A DNA stretch of 64,000 bases from Plantago elongata (lineage: Eukaryota > Streptophyta > Magnoliopsida > Lamiales > Plantaginaceae), in assembly GCA_036897095.1 (NCBI GenBank), contig JAYMSP010000121.1, forward strand, positions 1 to 64,000, read 5' to 3'. Under the pieces are notes generated by a model that was given only the letters and a program-made list of their open reading frames with translations, was not told where the DNA came from and did no database searches. Made by a program: the position numbers and the translations under genes. Positions 24,186 through 37,600 of this stretch are shown here, in pieces. The stretch's first letter is position 1; each line of letters starts with the position of its first letter.

Positions 24186-27100
24186 ATGGCGGCGGAGAGT
24201 TCTACGGCTGCCTCTGGCGGCAGATCTGGCGCCGGAGGTGGTGCATCGGCAGATTCGTACATCGGAAGCTTGATTAGCTTGACTTCCAAGAGTGAGATCA
24301 GATATGAAGGTGTTCTATACAACATCAACACCGACGAATCCAGCATCGGATTACGAAACGGTGAGGAGGCAAATCACTTTATTCAATTGGTGTATTGTGC
24401 AATTAGGTTAATTTGTTTACTGTTATCTGCTCGATTGATTGTATATGTATGAGTTTGGTGATATTCGGTGAGGATTAGCTCTTATATTGATAGATTTACG
24501 CTTTTGGTGTAATGGTAGCAGCTTATTTTTAGCTAAAAGCTGTGTTTATCTGTTTTTTTGTTACCTTAATTGATTTGGAACTGGTTGTGTGTGGGTTTAG
24601 CGTAGTCTGCTGTGGTGTCGATACACACGGAGTGACTGGCTCTGATAATATGGTAATTGGTGTTGGACTTTATATACTTTTTTTGTTGACATAAAATCGT
24701 GTTGGTCTTAGAATTACCATTCTGGCCTTGTGGCGACACGTCTTCTAAAAGCAATTGGTACCGTGTGGATAAATTTGGAAAATGGTCAATATTAAATGGA
24801 TAATATTCAGAATGCAATGCTTATTTTGTCGTGTATGCGAGTTCCTAGTTTAGGCGGGTTACCAGCTAATTGAAGAGCTTAGCGCGGCTGTTAGTGTTAC
24901 CTAGTTGCATGAGATTAATATATCTCAGTGCCGTTTGTTTCACATGGTTTATCTGATAACGTGAGGCTAAAATGTCGGCATGGAATCATATATGAGGCTG
25001 TGATATTACGTGGACATAGTTAGTGGGATATTGACATATTGAGATATTTGTGATTTGGTTATATCCTGGTTCCGCATTAACTTGTGGTGTTTCCCTGTCT
25101 TGGTTCAGTGAGATCATTCGGAACGGAAGGTCGGAAGATGGATGGCCCACAAGTCCCTCCAAGTGAAAAAATATATGAATACATACTGTTTAGAGGAAGT
25201 GATATTAAGGTAGATATTGCTATTTTTTTTTTGTCCTGTGGGGGGATCTAGCAGGTATTGTATTGCTTTCTACAGATTTGGCTATACACAACCAAGTCGT
25301 GTGCGTATCCACGTGTCGGCTATTTCATTTGAATCATTCAATTTTTAGCCTAAAAGTGTTTCAATTGCCAACCCATGTCGGTGTGTCACGTGCTGACCTG
25401 GGGATGTAAGGAACACTGAAGCCACACAGACTCTGCTAAATCATTAAAATAATTCAATTTTTAGCCTAAAGTGAATTTATCTTGTAAAAATCATGTTTAT
25501 AGTAACACGAGGAAAATCAATACCTCCCCTGCCCAAGTGTTTGGCACACGCGCCCAAGTTACACTAATGTGATATGGATTTCTTATAGTTTAGGAAACTC
25601 AAGTCTTTCTTGTTGAAGAGTCCGGGTGATATTGCTTTTAATGTCTGCCTGAAGAAGCTAACGCCGATGCTTTTGGGTATCTTTACTCAAAAAAATATTA
25701 TTCCTGCTTTTTCTCGTGTATTTTTCTTTTCTTTTCTTTGCTTTAGAGATTCTATGTATGTATGTATGTATACTGACAATTTATCGTCTGAACAAAACAA
25801 AAAACTTGCCCATTTCTAAACCTATCCTTTTCTCTTCTGTTCCCCTGCTTACATTTGTCTTGCTATTACCATAACTTGAATTTAGCAAGATTCTCTGTAT
25901 AATTTTGTCAAAATTGCTTGGTTGTACATACTGAAAGCCATCCTGTCAAATTATTTTTTATTTATCTGTGTTCATTAGTCACATGCTACGGGTTATAATC
26001 ACACACATTTTTTTAGTTGATGTGAAGCATGCTTCCTCACGTGCAGCAAGCATTAATAGCCTCCTCATCTAGTACTTTTTTGTTTTGATATGGCGTTTGG
26101 CTGAGATAAGAGTCCAGTTACAAAACAAGATATTGAAACTCAATACTGTTGGTTTGCATTCAGTGAACCAGTCTGTACTTATGGAAGCATGATGAACTTG
26201 CCTTGTTTTTGGTATATTCCATCTTTCTGGGCCGTCCCATTTCAATAATTTTAAATTCAAGATATACATATTTGTATATTTCTACAGGATTTACAAGTCA
26301 AAGCTTCTCCTCCTGTTCCTCCTCCTCAAGTTGCACCATCCATAAACAGCGATCCTGCAATAATTCAGGCAAGTGGTGCTGCAAATGTTATTGGTCTGCT
26401 GCAGGAGATCTTTGTAATTAACCTATCTGTGTTTTGGTGCAGTCTCATTATCCTCGTGCTACAGCTCCACCCGCAAGCTTGCCTGCAGCTCCTAGTGCTC
26501 CTTTGCCAGAACTTGGCGCACATTCTTCTCAAGTGGGACTCCAGGGATCAACATTCCAAAGTGGGCTACCTTTGTACCAGCCTGGAGGAAACATGAACTC
26601 CTGGGGCCCCTCTCCACCAAATGCGAATGGTAGTGGCCTAGCTATGCCCCCGATGTACTGGCCGGGTTTTTATGGCACACCTAATGGGTTACCTCAACTT
26701 CCCCAGCAACCCCTGCTTCGTCCTCCACATGGGCTCGCAATGCCCCCGATGCAGCAGATGCAATTTCCTGGATATAATCCGCCTCTGCCAACTGGAGCAA
26801 ACTTGCCAAACTCCAATTTGCCAGATTATCATTCCTTGGCCCCGAACAGCACAAGCTCTTCTAATTTGACATCTAGTTCTTTACCTGCTCTGAGTTTTCC
26901 TCTGAATGTTCCTCCCCTACAACCTGTGTCAATACCATCTGAAACAATGTTCAGTTCACTCCAAAACAAAGCTCCATTATCGGCAGTGCCTACATCAGCC
27001 CCAGCTTCTAACATGCCATCTTTTGCTTCGCTATCTCTCTCAGTCCCAAATAATACCCAAGTGCCCTCTGCAACCAGCAAGCCAATTTCATTTGCTGGCC

Positions 27101-29165
27101 AATCAGCCCTGGCCCCGCAGCCATCTCAGCCTGCATCATCTGTTGTTGGGTCATCTAGTTCCATTCTCACTGATGCCCCAACACCTCCTCTTGTAACACC
27201 GGGGCAACTTCTGCAATCAGGCCCAGCTGCTGTTCCTGCATCTCAACCTGTACAAACAACGCAGAAGGATGTTGAAGTTGTTCAAGTGTCTGCTAAGCCA
27301 TCGCCAGAACTCTCAGTTCCAGTAGCTACTGAAGCTCAGCCACCAATATTACCATTACCGCCTAACACTAGAGCTCATAAGGTTTGTTCATATTCTTAAT
27401 TGCTCCACAGATGTAATTTTATTATTCTTTATTTTTTGTGAACAATGTATATTTTTTACTGAGCGCAAAGATCCATGAAGGAGCGATTAATTAACAGGTT
27501 GCACCTTCATGGTGCTGGTGCATATATGCTTTTAGAATTCCACTGACATTTGAATTTTTTTTGTGTTATTCCTCCAGCCAAATGGAGGTACTTACCACAT
27601 GCGCAACAATTACAGAGGGCGTGGTGGAAGAGGACCCGGGGTAAGCTTTTGTTTGAAATTTATATATTACATCTGATTTATTTTATGCGTCAGGAAATCT
27701 CACATATATAGGAGTTAGGACTTAGGAGCCCATGTAGCAAATTATTTCTTGCTCAGTTGCTCCTATCTTGGTGTATATCTGCTGGAGGCGTATGAAATAT
27801 TCTTCTTACTGTTCTTTTGTGTCCACTACCTATCAATTCACTGTCGAATAGTTGAATTTAGTACTTTTTCTTTGTAAAGCTTCAATATAACCTGTAGAAT
27901 TTTATGTTCTGGAATCTAGACTTCTGGTATAGGTAGTTGGAATGCCATTTGGCACTCAATGTGTTGCTCGTTTAGGGATATAGGACATTCTGACACAGTA
28001 TATCAAGCTACCTGCTCACTGTGTACCGTGGTACTGAAATAAACTTGAAAAGAACTTTGTAGATTGTATTGCTTCAAACTATAATAGTGTAATGCCTGGT
28101 AGTAAATAACTGAGGGCAAAAGACTATCCGCTGTATTATGATCAGAGTCATTATGAAACAACAGGCTTGAATGTCTAGTTGAGGATTCTTTTATATGAAA
28201 TTACGTGGTAAAACACTCCCTGAAACTGCATTCTAGCTAGATTTTTGGCCTCTTCACTGATTATTGATATAATGTGTGCATTGTCTTCCCCATTGCAGAT
28301 TTCACGCCCTGTGGCCAAATTCACTGAAGATTTTGACTTTACGGCAATGAATGAAAAGTTTAAAAAGGATGAAGTATGGGGTCATCTGGGAAAAAGTAAC
28401 AAGTCTCACAAGGACGATGAAAATGGTGGCAGTGAGGATGAAGATCTGCAGGATGAGTATGATAATGAAGTACCAAAAGTTGAGATCAAGGTGCGTGTTT
28501 GGTTATGTCACTTGATATCAACTAATTAGTACAAGATTTTATAATAGATGCCAAATTTGTTTTTGCCCTGTGCAGTCTGTTTACAAGAAGGATGATTTTT
28601 TTGACTCACTTTCCTGCAACTCCTTTGACAATGACCCTAATAACGGAAGGCCTAGGTATTCAGAGCAGATGAAGTTGGATACCGAGGTATTATGCTTCAA
28701 GTTTTCTTTCGACCCTTTATGTTTGGATTTTGGAATGTTGAAGTTTAGCTCCTGTTTGTAGGCCTAAATCCATGTCACTCGTTATTGGAACACATATACC
28801 CATTCTTGTGTGTGTCACTCTGTGCATGCATGATACTTTAGGTGGTAAATGCAAGTGTTAAGGCTGTGTGACTCTTGGTACAAACGTTCTGTTGCACGTT
28901 GATTTTTCAACATTGTTGGGTGGCACGTGAAACTGGGTTACCTGGGCTTATTTCTAATATCCCTACTAGCTTGACTGATGTTTTTTTTATTTGGCAGACG
29001 TTTGGAGATTTCACAAGGTTCCGTGGTGGTCGAGGTGGCATGCGTGGAGGACGTGGTGGCGGTCGGTTCCGTGGTTCGTATTCTGGAAGAGGCTATGGTG
29101 GTGGTGGTGGATATGGCTATGGAGGTAGGGGCCGTGGTCGTGGTCCACAGAATCGTACATCCTAG
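24186..29165 (+). CDS. DCP5: DCP5, LSm14/Scd6-family mRNA decapping factor
   Basis: Eight exons: 24186-24360, 25109-25209, 26288-26368, 26443-27381, 27578-27640, 28299-28490, 28576-28686 and 28998-29165. They give 609 aa, close to Arabidopsis DCP5 (611 aa). An N-terminal LSm14 domain ([25 protein letters not shown] ... [17 protein letters not shown]) is followed by a long Pro/Ser/Ala-rich disordered middle, the FDF motif ([14 protein letters not shown], near 461-473), an FFD box ([11 protein letters not shown], near 520-530), a TFG box (DTETFGDF) and a C-terminal RGG tail. The family works in cytoplasmic P-bodies, represses translation and promotes decapping by DCP1/DCP2. The third intron (26369-26442) starts with GC instead of GT. 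The start codon is the first ATG after the leader and gives the usual Ala/Gly-rich head. Confidence 0.96.
25335..25472. repeat. Short direct repeat in DCP5 intron 2
   Basis: The 19-base string ATTCAATTTTTAGCCTAAA occurs at about 25336 and again near 25450, separated by some 95 bases. The enclosed DNA is more GC-rich than its surroundings and contains CACGTG-like motifs. This may mark an old small insertion with its target copies, but no terminal inverted repeats were seen. Confidence 0.45.
26369..26442 (+). other. DCP5: Non-canonical GC-AG intron in DCP5
   Basis: The exon ends CAG and the intron starts GCAAGT, which is a strong match to the 5' splice site except for C at position 2, the known GC-AG class. 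It ends TTTTGGTGCAG. At 74 bp it is near the lower size limit for plant introns. Joining here restores the conserved protein run DPAIIQSHYP. No nearby GT donor keeps the frame as well. Confidence 0.85.
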
Positions 29166-30658
29166 AGTATTAGAGCATATGCCGTGCAGTAAAGTGAGTC
29201 TGAGATAAAAGCTAATGCCAATCTTGTCCGCTGTGACAGGGATTGATTTAGGTTTTGCTTTTGTAATCTCTGTGCATTTTAATTTTCGTGGTTTTTTAAA
29301 GTAATAAAACTAGGATAATTGATGGAACCTTCGGGTTCCCTCCCTGTTGTTGACTGTGTCTGTCCGTTATAGGCTGCATCCAGCATTTTTCTTTGTTTTC
29401 TAGTGAGAGGAGTCGGCTAGCTTTGTCATATAATTCTCGTGTTGCTAGTGAGATGTTCTTGAACGGGGACGTATATAAAACTAGTTGTCTGGTAGATACA
29501 GCTGTGTCTGTTGTATCCCTTAAACTTGTAAGTGATCCTTTCACTCTATTCGCTGGATGCGCTTTCTTATGTGGTAGTTTTTGATTTGATAGAGTTTATG
29601 TTTATCTCAATTGTTCAAATTGAATTTTATTCCTGTGTGGTTTCCGTCAGAGGCCAAACAGGTTTATATGCTGCTGAGGTATGGCTTGACATATGAGTTG
29701 TGTTTAATTTACTTAAATTAGACTAAGAAAATTAAGCTTCAATTGGTCTGCTTTGCTTTAGGGGCCAAATCGGTTTAAGAGTTGAGTGTTAGAGACTCCC
29801 ACTACTTGCTAGAGGGGGACCAATTTAGTTTACGTACATTGGTTTAGGAGTGAGCTTTTGGCAGTGAAGAATGGAAATTGAATTCCGATGAATTTGTCAA
29901 GACTAGAATCAATGTATCATTATGACTTGTGAGAACCCCCAAGGCATTGCTTGGTAACGTTACATCTTTAAACACGATCAGTTTTGCATATTAGAACCTG
30001 ATTGAGTCAGAGTGCATTTGCAAACTAGCTGAAATGTGCATTGTTTGGTAGGGCATGATTTACAAATGCAGGGGGTTCCTAGGGATTGGCCAATGGCGTT
30101 TGGAAATGTAGCTTCTTGTTTTTCACAGGCCTAGAGTTTTGCGTTGGGAGATGCACTTTTGCTACCAATCACCGTTAAAACTGAAGTTAATCATTGGATA
30201 ACTTCATACTTTGTCCTTTTCATTTGTCGAGCATGATTTCATATATTAGAAAACTTTTTACGGTAAACAATTTTAACTTTACATATAGATTACAACTTTT
30301 GATATTAGAAGTACACTTTTTCCTACATTATTCATCTTTTACCATTATCATTAATCTAAATTTTACATAAAATTACGTGTCAACTCTAACGTATGAAGTT
30401 CTCCGAGACAGAGACAGTATTATGAATTGAGAGATTTTTGGCATCAAATTTTACCTACTCAGATAGAAATCACCATCGGTCCCAATTAGTTAATTAAGTT
30501 TGTCCTCGTCATTCTTCCAAGTTATTTAGTGTCTGATGGTGTAGAATTTGAATTGGTAAAAACCAATTTGAATTCTATACCAATCAGTTATTTAGTTTTT
30601 TCCTTTTATGGACCATTTAATTTGGACCAATAAGAATAAACTAAATGTAGAAAATTAA

Positions 30659-30730
30659 ATTGAACAATTTTGATAGTATTCTATTTCGTAGGAAATTCAA
30701 TTGAACAATTTTGATAGTATTCTATTTCGT
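30659..30730. repeat. 31-bp direct repeat, two copies
   Basis: The unit beginning ATTGAACAATTTTGATAG and ending TATTTCGT occurs at 30659-30689 and 30700-30730 without a mismatch. The start-to-start offset is 41 bp. Identity suggests a recent local duplication. Confidence 0.85.
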
Positions 30731-30837
30731 GGGTCTTCCTTAGTCTTAAATTTCCATTCAAGATTACATAGTTTTTCATTAATGAATTATGGATAATTTT
30801 TTGAATAAATTTTGTAATCACTACTACGGTAGAAATG

Positions 30838-31483
30838 AGGGTAAAATCCATTTTAAATAGTCTAGATGAGACATTTTCGATTTTTATACTTCAAAGAGGT
30901 CGTGTACAATTTATGTACTAAATATCAACAACCAACATGTTCAATTTAGGTATTCCGATCAATTTTCACCCATTTTCCGGTTAAGTTGACCAATTCGGCC
31001 AATTTAAAAAAATATATATATTATAAATTCTTTAAATACTTCGGACCTCTTCAAAATTTGAGTATGTTATAATATCCAAAGTTCAACACCAATTTATAAA
31101 TATTCAGAAAAAATTTAATAAAATTGTATATTTAAAAAAAAATTGTAATTTTTTTAATTATTTTTTATAATTTTATTTTATTTTTAAAAAAATAACTTTA
31201 TAATTTTAATATTATTTATTAATTTTTATAATTTTATTTTTAAAAAATAATTTTTAGTTTGTTTTTAAAAAAAGTCCTAGATTTATCAAGATGCTAACAC
31301 ATGTCACACAATCGGTCAAAATTGACCGAATTGGTCAACTTAACCGGAAAATGGTGAAAATTGATTGAAGCACCTAAATTGAAGATGATGGTTGATATTT
31401 AGTACCTAAATTGAACACGACCTATTTGAAGTATGAAAATCAGAAACGTCTCATTTTTGAATACCTGAAATGAATTTTAACCA
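30838..31483. mobile_element. Long-terminal-inverted-repeat element, MULE-like MITE
   Basis: Arms of about 165 bp at 30840-31006 and 31316-31482 are inverted copies of each other. Both carry TTCCGGTTAAGTTGACCAAT, CAATTTAGGT, TACTAAATATCAAC and GAGACATTTTC-like segments. The 300-bp centre is almost pure A/T with poly-A and poly-T runs and no frame. Long arms with a non-coding centre suit a Mutator-like non-autonomous element. Target duplications are not clear (AATGA at both flanks at best). Arm identity is roughly 85-90% by eye, so it is not young. Confidence 0.7.
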
Positions 31484-32325
31484 ATGAATTCAACGATGAG
31501 AATTGAAATTTATCTTTAAGATGCATTTGGTACAAGTGATGAATGATTCTTTATAATGTTATAAAAGGTTTGGGGGAAGTTGATTCGAACAGATTGAGCA
31601 TAATGTTAAAGTGCTTCTTTGCTATAATGATGTTGTAAAGTTGAAACAGTTGTCTCTTAAATGCATCATCTCATGTTGTAATTTTGATTTTAAACTAGAT
31701 AAGTTTATAACCTTTAAAAATATAATTAAATAAATTGAATCGAGACCGATACTCAAATTAATAAAAATATACACATTTTCTTGAAAGCCATTCTTAAGAA
31801 TTAGAATTAAATGTGATTCCAAGCTTAGCTCTCAGCAATCTTCGTAAGCGTGACTAAGAAGAAAACATCCAGTCGCGTAAAAATGTGAATACAAATTTCG
31901 CAAAAGTGGTAGAACATATTATCGGGAAACATCTCATGCAGTGGAAGTGTGGAACTCCTCCAGCCTAAAGGGTTGAATATTCACTCAACCTGTACTATAG
32001 TAATAAACTGCAAGAGAACTCAGAGATGCCAAATTTTACAAAAAGGTAGGGGTAGGGGCTGCTGCACTGATACCGCAGTGGCAAAACCCAAATGAGGATA
32101 AACAATTCCACTCAGAGTGGGTTCCCAAGAAAAGGACTTGACATTATTGATCTCATCAAATCATCAACAATTAATAATTAAGGCAAAGTAAACTCCTCCA
32201 ATATTTTTAGTGTCCGAGTCTCTCTTCAATAGTGTCGGTTGCTGCGACCCTACTCCTCACACACTACACTCGAGCTCTGTGTCACTGTATCAGTGTGCTT
32301 TGAAACAGAGTGTTTTGAACAAATT

Positions 32326-33723
32326 ATGCCGAATTTCTTGCTTTTTGTCAGGTTATCAGCTTTTATAGTGGCAGCTCTTGTCTCTATTTGGGCTATTCAT
32401 TTCAAGACTAGTTTTGTTCCTCACGCTCGTTCTAATCAAGACCTCATTTATGCTGTAAGCTCTTTATCCTGCTCAGAGATTTCGCCTTTTGGTTAAATAC
32501 ATTGTGTTTCTATCTTTGCATGTATGACTCTTGAGCTAAATTAGAAAAAGTTCATATTTTGGGGGTTGATTTTGGTGTTGTACAGGTTTTGCATCCTTTG
32601 TTGATGGTGATTGGTTTCATTCTTGTCAGTGGAGAAGGTAGTAGTAGACTAGTAGTGTACTTAAATTAGTAGTTTGCTGAAAGTGTGTATATGTCTGGGT
32701 TGTGATTTTTTTCTTTCCTTTTCTTGTATCTTTTGTAGCCATTTTGGTGCATAGATGGTTGCCTGGCTCAAGAAACTCCAAGAAGTTTGTGCATCTGTGT
32801 CTCCAAGGAGTGGCTTTGGGTTGTGGGATTTTTGGGGTCTGGACTAAATTTCAGGGTGAACAAGGGGTTTTGGCTAATTTCTACAGTCTGCATTCTTGGA
32901 TGGGTTTAGCTTGTATCTCTATGTTTGCTGCTCAGGTGTGTTCTCATTCATTGCTTTGTTGGTACTAGTTCTGGCTACATTTTGCTTTGCAATGTATGAT
33001 CTTCAGTTCACCTGGCAGTATCTTGAGTCATGTTAAATAAGGAAAGGACTAATGAATGTAGACTGTGATTGACATATTTAGCATTATCTTCTTTTGTCTG
33101 ACTGATCAATAATGAACAAGGGCTACCAATGTACTGCATATGCATTCAACATTACTGATCAATTCTTTCTTTAGTTGCCCAATCTTGAATTCATTATAAC
33201 TTTTCACGTAATTACTAGTAGTGTCCTTTGATGGGCTGAAAGTTTTGGTCTATTCTTGTGTTAAGTGGATGATCTTGGTCGTAGATGATTAGACTAAGTT
33301 TAAAATGTCCAGGCGCACATGTCGAAATAAACAAGTTTTCATGATGCTCTGCTACTCCTGGAAAGTTGCTAATGCATTCTCATTAACATTATCTTGCAGT
33401 GGTTATTTGGCTTCATGAGCTTCTGGGACAAAGGCGAGGTTCGAGCAACAACTCGCAGGTTACTCCCTTGGCATGTCTTTCTCGGTTTATATACATATGG
33501 TTTGGCTGTGATTACAGCTGAGACAGGACTTGTTGAAAAGCTGACTTTCTTGGAAACCAGAGGAAATGTGTTGAAGCATTCACCAGAGTCAGCAGTTGTA
33601 AATAGTTTAGGACTCGGGTTGGCTTTCCTGAGCAGCATCGTGATCCTTGCAGCTGTATCACCGAAGCGTCAAGCTGCAATTTCAAGTAGCATGTATTCAG
33701 ATAGCAAGAAATTCTCACTCTAA
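32326..33723 (+). CDS. Cytochrome b561, transmembrane ascorbate ferrireductase
   Basis: Four exons: 32326-32454, 32586-32637, 32739-32935 and 33400-33723, giving 233 aa, the usual size. Six hydrophobic segments are visible. The four heme-b histidines have the family's spacing: His46 (VLHPLLM), His79 (KFVHLCLQ), His112 (YSLHSWMG) and His151 (LPWHVFLG). The SLHSW motif near the second heme site is diagnostic. CYB561 proteins pass electrons from cytosolic ascorbate across a membrane to monodehydroascorbate or Fe(III). The closest match I recall is the Arabidopsis 'probable transmembrane ascorbate ferrireductase 4' (At1g26100), which also neighbours DCP5. The location (tonoplast, plasma membrane or other) cannot be read from the sequence. 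The start gives a short N-terminus ahead of the first membrane helix, as in relatives. Confidence 0.94.
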
Positions 33724-34642
33724 ATAAGTGCATTTTGATTGCATATGTTCCTCGGAAATTGGCAATGTAAATCTGTGCTTGTTTTTTGTTCTGTGGAAAA
33801 GCATGCTGTTTTTGCTGTAAAGGAATGCTTTTGTTTTTGCGGTAAATGTAGGTGCTAATGATTCTAAAGATGGACCTTACTTGCATAGAATGATAATGAC
33901 AATCATGACTTCACAATATTGAGAACAGAAGAAATCATTTTGCAACAATTGAATAAGCACCATATTGCCAAAGTAATATCATGAATGTTGCGAAAATACC
34001 AGTATTGTAGTTTGCAGAATATTCCCATTAGCTTTGAAAATTAGTGTACTTTTACCTAAAAAGCATCAAAAGTAGCCCATTTAACTGCATAAAGAAATCG
34101 AAGAAACTCTAAAAGAATCGAAAATTCTTACCAGCATTTCAGTGATCGAAACCTTTTTACCTCTTCTTTTTTCTATTTAAAGATGTTACTCGATTAACCA
34201 TTGGAGCTTTGGTTAGGGTTGTGACAGTTCAAGTTGTTACAACATATCTGCATAGCTCCAGCTTAAAAAGCGGATTCATACTTGTGTAGTAAGAATTCGA
34301 GTTTCAAACAAAATTCGAACTCACTCAATAGATACTCGAACCTTAATGTGTTGAACCAACTTCAAGTATTGTTAATTGCAAAACAATAACGCTTATCGAG
34401 CAAACGCGGTCGAACCAACCATTTAGATTTTTGAGGGTGATCGGATCGGATTGAATAACGGTTTCTAAGAACACCGGTCTGTACTCTGTAGGCCGATAAG
34501 GAAGGAGAAAAACGACCATGCCAAGACCGATTTGTGAAATGATTTCTCAACGCAACTCTGTTTGATTCTTTCTAGGTGAATTTTGATTTTTGACGAACTG
34601 TCCTACGATCATCTCCACAGAACAAAAACCCTGACATAGAAA
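33724..34642. other. Intergenic, 3' UTR of cytb561 and promoter of the SLH gene
   Basis: The interval is 0.9 kb between two genes in the same direction. The first 150 bases look like a 3' UTR. No open frame with a recognisable motif, and no repeat, was seen. The SLH gene leader lies just before 34643. Confidence 0.55.
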
Positions 34643-37600
34643 ATGTGCTCTTCGTTATCATCTTCTTCTTCACTCTCACTACCTTCAAAAACCCCATTTC
34701 TCTATCGCCACACTTTCGATTTCTGTTCTCCTGTAAACCCATTTGCCAACAGACCACCAAAAACTCATCCTATTTCACTAACACCCTCAATTTCTCATAA
34801 AAACTCAACTCTCGAATTATCTTGGAGCAAAGCCGACACTGAGGAGTACAATGGTTGGGGTGTTGAGGATGTTGATCCCAATCAGCTGCCGGTGAAGAAA
34901 AAGGGTAAGGATTCAATTTCTGAGCTCAATTTCAGCTACATATTACAGCTTGGCGATTTTCTGTGAAATGGGGATTTTCTTTTGGCAGGTCTGCCTCTAA
35001 TTCTGGTTACTGGAATAGGCGCTTCAGTTGCCGTGCTGCTGGGCTTACTTGCTTATTTTTCAAGTTCTAGCAAAGGTTATTTTTATTTCGCCTTTTCGAA
35101 GCGAAACTTTAGTTTACGAGGTTGCTGATTGCTCCTACCAATGCTATTTGATGATATCATGTGTTTAGTATTAGATTATTTTTTATTTTTTGATAGTTTT
35201 CTTCGTTCGTTCAGGTTTTAAGTTCCGACTTAGAAGTCCACTCGATGCATTGCAAAGGTATCAGCTGCCTTTTCTAGCTGATAAGAAGGACATTGAGCTT
35301 GAGGAAGTATCTACTCATGTTCCTGTTGAAGATGCTAAGGTTGCGGTTGATAGTCTGCATGGATTGCCTGAGGCACCGGTTGCAGGTTCATCAATTTAGT
35401 TATTTTGCAACTTGCAAGTCAATTTGTTGTATTGTTTCTGTTGTGTAGATTTTGTAACATGTATTAACTGAATGCCTTAAGAAATTTGTTGTAGTGAATG
35501 GTCCTAAATTTTGTCAGATACATAAATTTTCTTAAATTGTTCTGGAAATGCTAATAACCTCCTGAAACATAACATCCTTTCTGATATCATTCACTCACGT
35601 GAAACTTTATTGCTCCTGATTGTCGCAGAAAAAAGCCTTGATACTGTGAAAGAAAGAACTGAGCGGGTTATAGTTCCATTAGTTGCAGATCATACTCAAC
35701 AGGAAGCTATTCTAGTACTAAAGAAACTCAAGGTATGGTTTCACTGTATCTGGCGTGATATAATGATGACTGGTCATGCTGTTAAGGAATTTGTTGTGGT
35801 TATTAAAGTACTATTGCTTGCTCCTGATACGTCTGTATTTCTTGAACAAATAATGTATCGAGGAAATAATAAAGATGATATTGGTTGATAATGATAACTT
35901 GTGCTAAGTCTTTTTATGGATGATTGGTTACTGATCCCAAAAATTGGAGATGTATTGAAGAAACTAAAGAACCGTCACAAATAATCTTAGTCATTGCTCT
36001 AAGGATTCAATCTGAGAGCTTAGAGTTACTTGTCTCTCTCTACGGAATCAACTGAAGATATTTAAGTTAAACAAGTCTAATACTCCTTACATATGTACTT
36101 TATGGCTGAAGAAGGCAGTCAATCTGAAGTCGCACGTTCTGATCCCCAGGTCATGATTTAACAAAGGCTACTACTATTTAACAGTATAAATGCATCTGTA
36201 TAATCCCAAGCTTGATTCTGCTAATTTAACATAAACTTGGGACTTTTTTTCCGCAAAATTGCAAATTAATGTAAACCTGTGTCGTAAATTCCACCTTCTC
36301 GTCATACCCATTAGGTACCTGTCAGTTTTCTGTTATATCGGAATTAAGGTCCTGCTTTTGCCAATAAGTTCCATCTCTATTTAAGCTTCTCAGTTCCATT
36401 TGTGCTTCTTGCCTTTATGGTCAAGGCATGCAGATTATTGAAGATGATGCTAGATCAGATGAGCTATGTACGAGACGGCAATATGCAAGATGGTTGGTAC
36501 TGGCAAACTCACTGGAGAGGTAGCTGGACAAAAATATAACTTATGCCTATTTGAGTTGGTCTTTACAAGTTGAATGTTTCTGTTAGCTGGTTTATCTTGA
36601 TTGGAGTTGTCTTACTTTGTTTCAGGAGTAGGAAGCATCGGATAATATCATCTGCTGCTCTTTCTGGCTCTGGGGTTACTGCCTTCGATGATGTGCACAT
36701 TGAGGATCCTGATTTTGAACACATCCAGTGTAAGTTTAGTTCATATCTGTAGGACACAAATGTTATGCTTATCACTGAAACTGAGAAAAGAAGCATGTAT
36801 AAGTGATTTAAAATCTGCTTGTAGAAGCATTTTCTTTGGAAGGTAATATCATACTTCTAGTTGCTTTTTTAAGAGAAAGTGAGAAAAAACATCAATGAGG
36901 AGCACTCACCTGCTCCCTTTGCTTTACAAATAATGATAATATTGCTTTTGCACTGATAAAAATACTGTTTGAACTATTTCAAACCTGAGTGCAGCTCTAG
37001 CTGAGTCCGGTGTTATTAGAAGCAAACTATCAGCAGAGAACAGTCGTCAGAAATCAGATGATGCCAATGGCAAAAAACATGTCAATTTTTATCCAGAGAG
37101 GTATTTCAAGTGCTAGAGATTTCTTTTCCCCTTTCCTTCAACTTTCAAACAAAAGGAAAAATAAAAAGAAAGAAAGAAAAAGAACCAGCCTTGTGTTATG
37201 TAAGCAACTGGAGCTTTATTTCCTGAATCGTGTGTTGAATGTGATAGGTTTATATCTCGTGAAGATCTCGTCAACTGGAAAGCCAAAATAGAGTATCAAG
37301 TCATTCCAGGAATAACTGAACAGGTGGAAAGAAGTCATAGTTCTATATATTCCCACGTCTTACTTCATTTGAATGACATTAATAAAGTGTTCATTCACCA
37401 TCATTTTGTTTCCCTCTGAACACCTGACATTTCTTGCAGCTCAGATGTCAAGGAAAAACATTGGGTTTCTTGATGTTAAGGCGATCTCTCCGGATGTATT
37501 AGTGGATCTTTTCGTTGATGTTCTGGCTGATGAGAAGAGCATTCTCAGAGCAGTTTTTGGTTAAATTTTTTCTTTTTCCTCTTATTCATGAACATAATAT

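Larger units (their letters stand above)
29166..32325. other. Intergenic: DCP5 3' UTR, long-TIR element, cytb561 leader
   Basis: The first 150 bases are the likely DCP5 3' UTR, with AATAAA near 29302. A 31-bp tandem duplication lies at 30659-30730 and a long inverted-repeat element at 30838-31483. AT-rich DNA without a gene follows. The cytochrome b561 promoter and leader lie within about 32000-32325. Confidence 0.6.
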
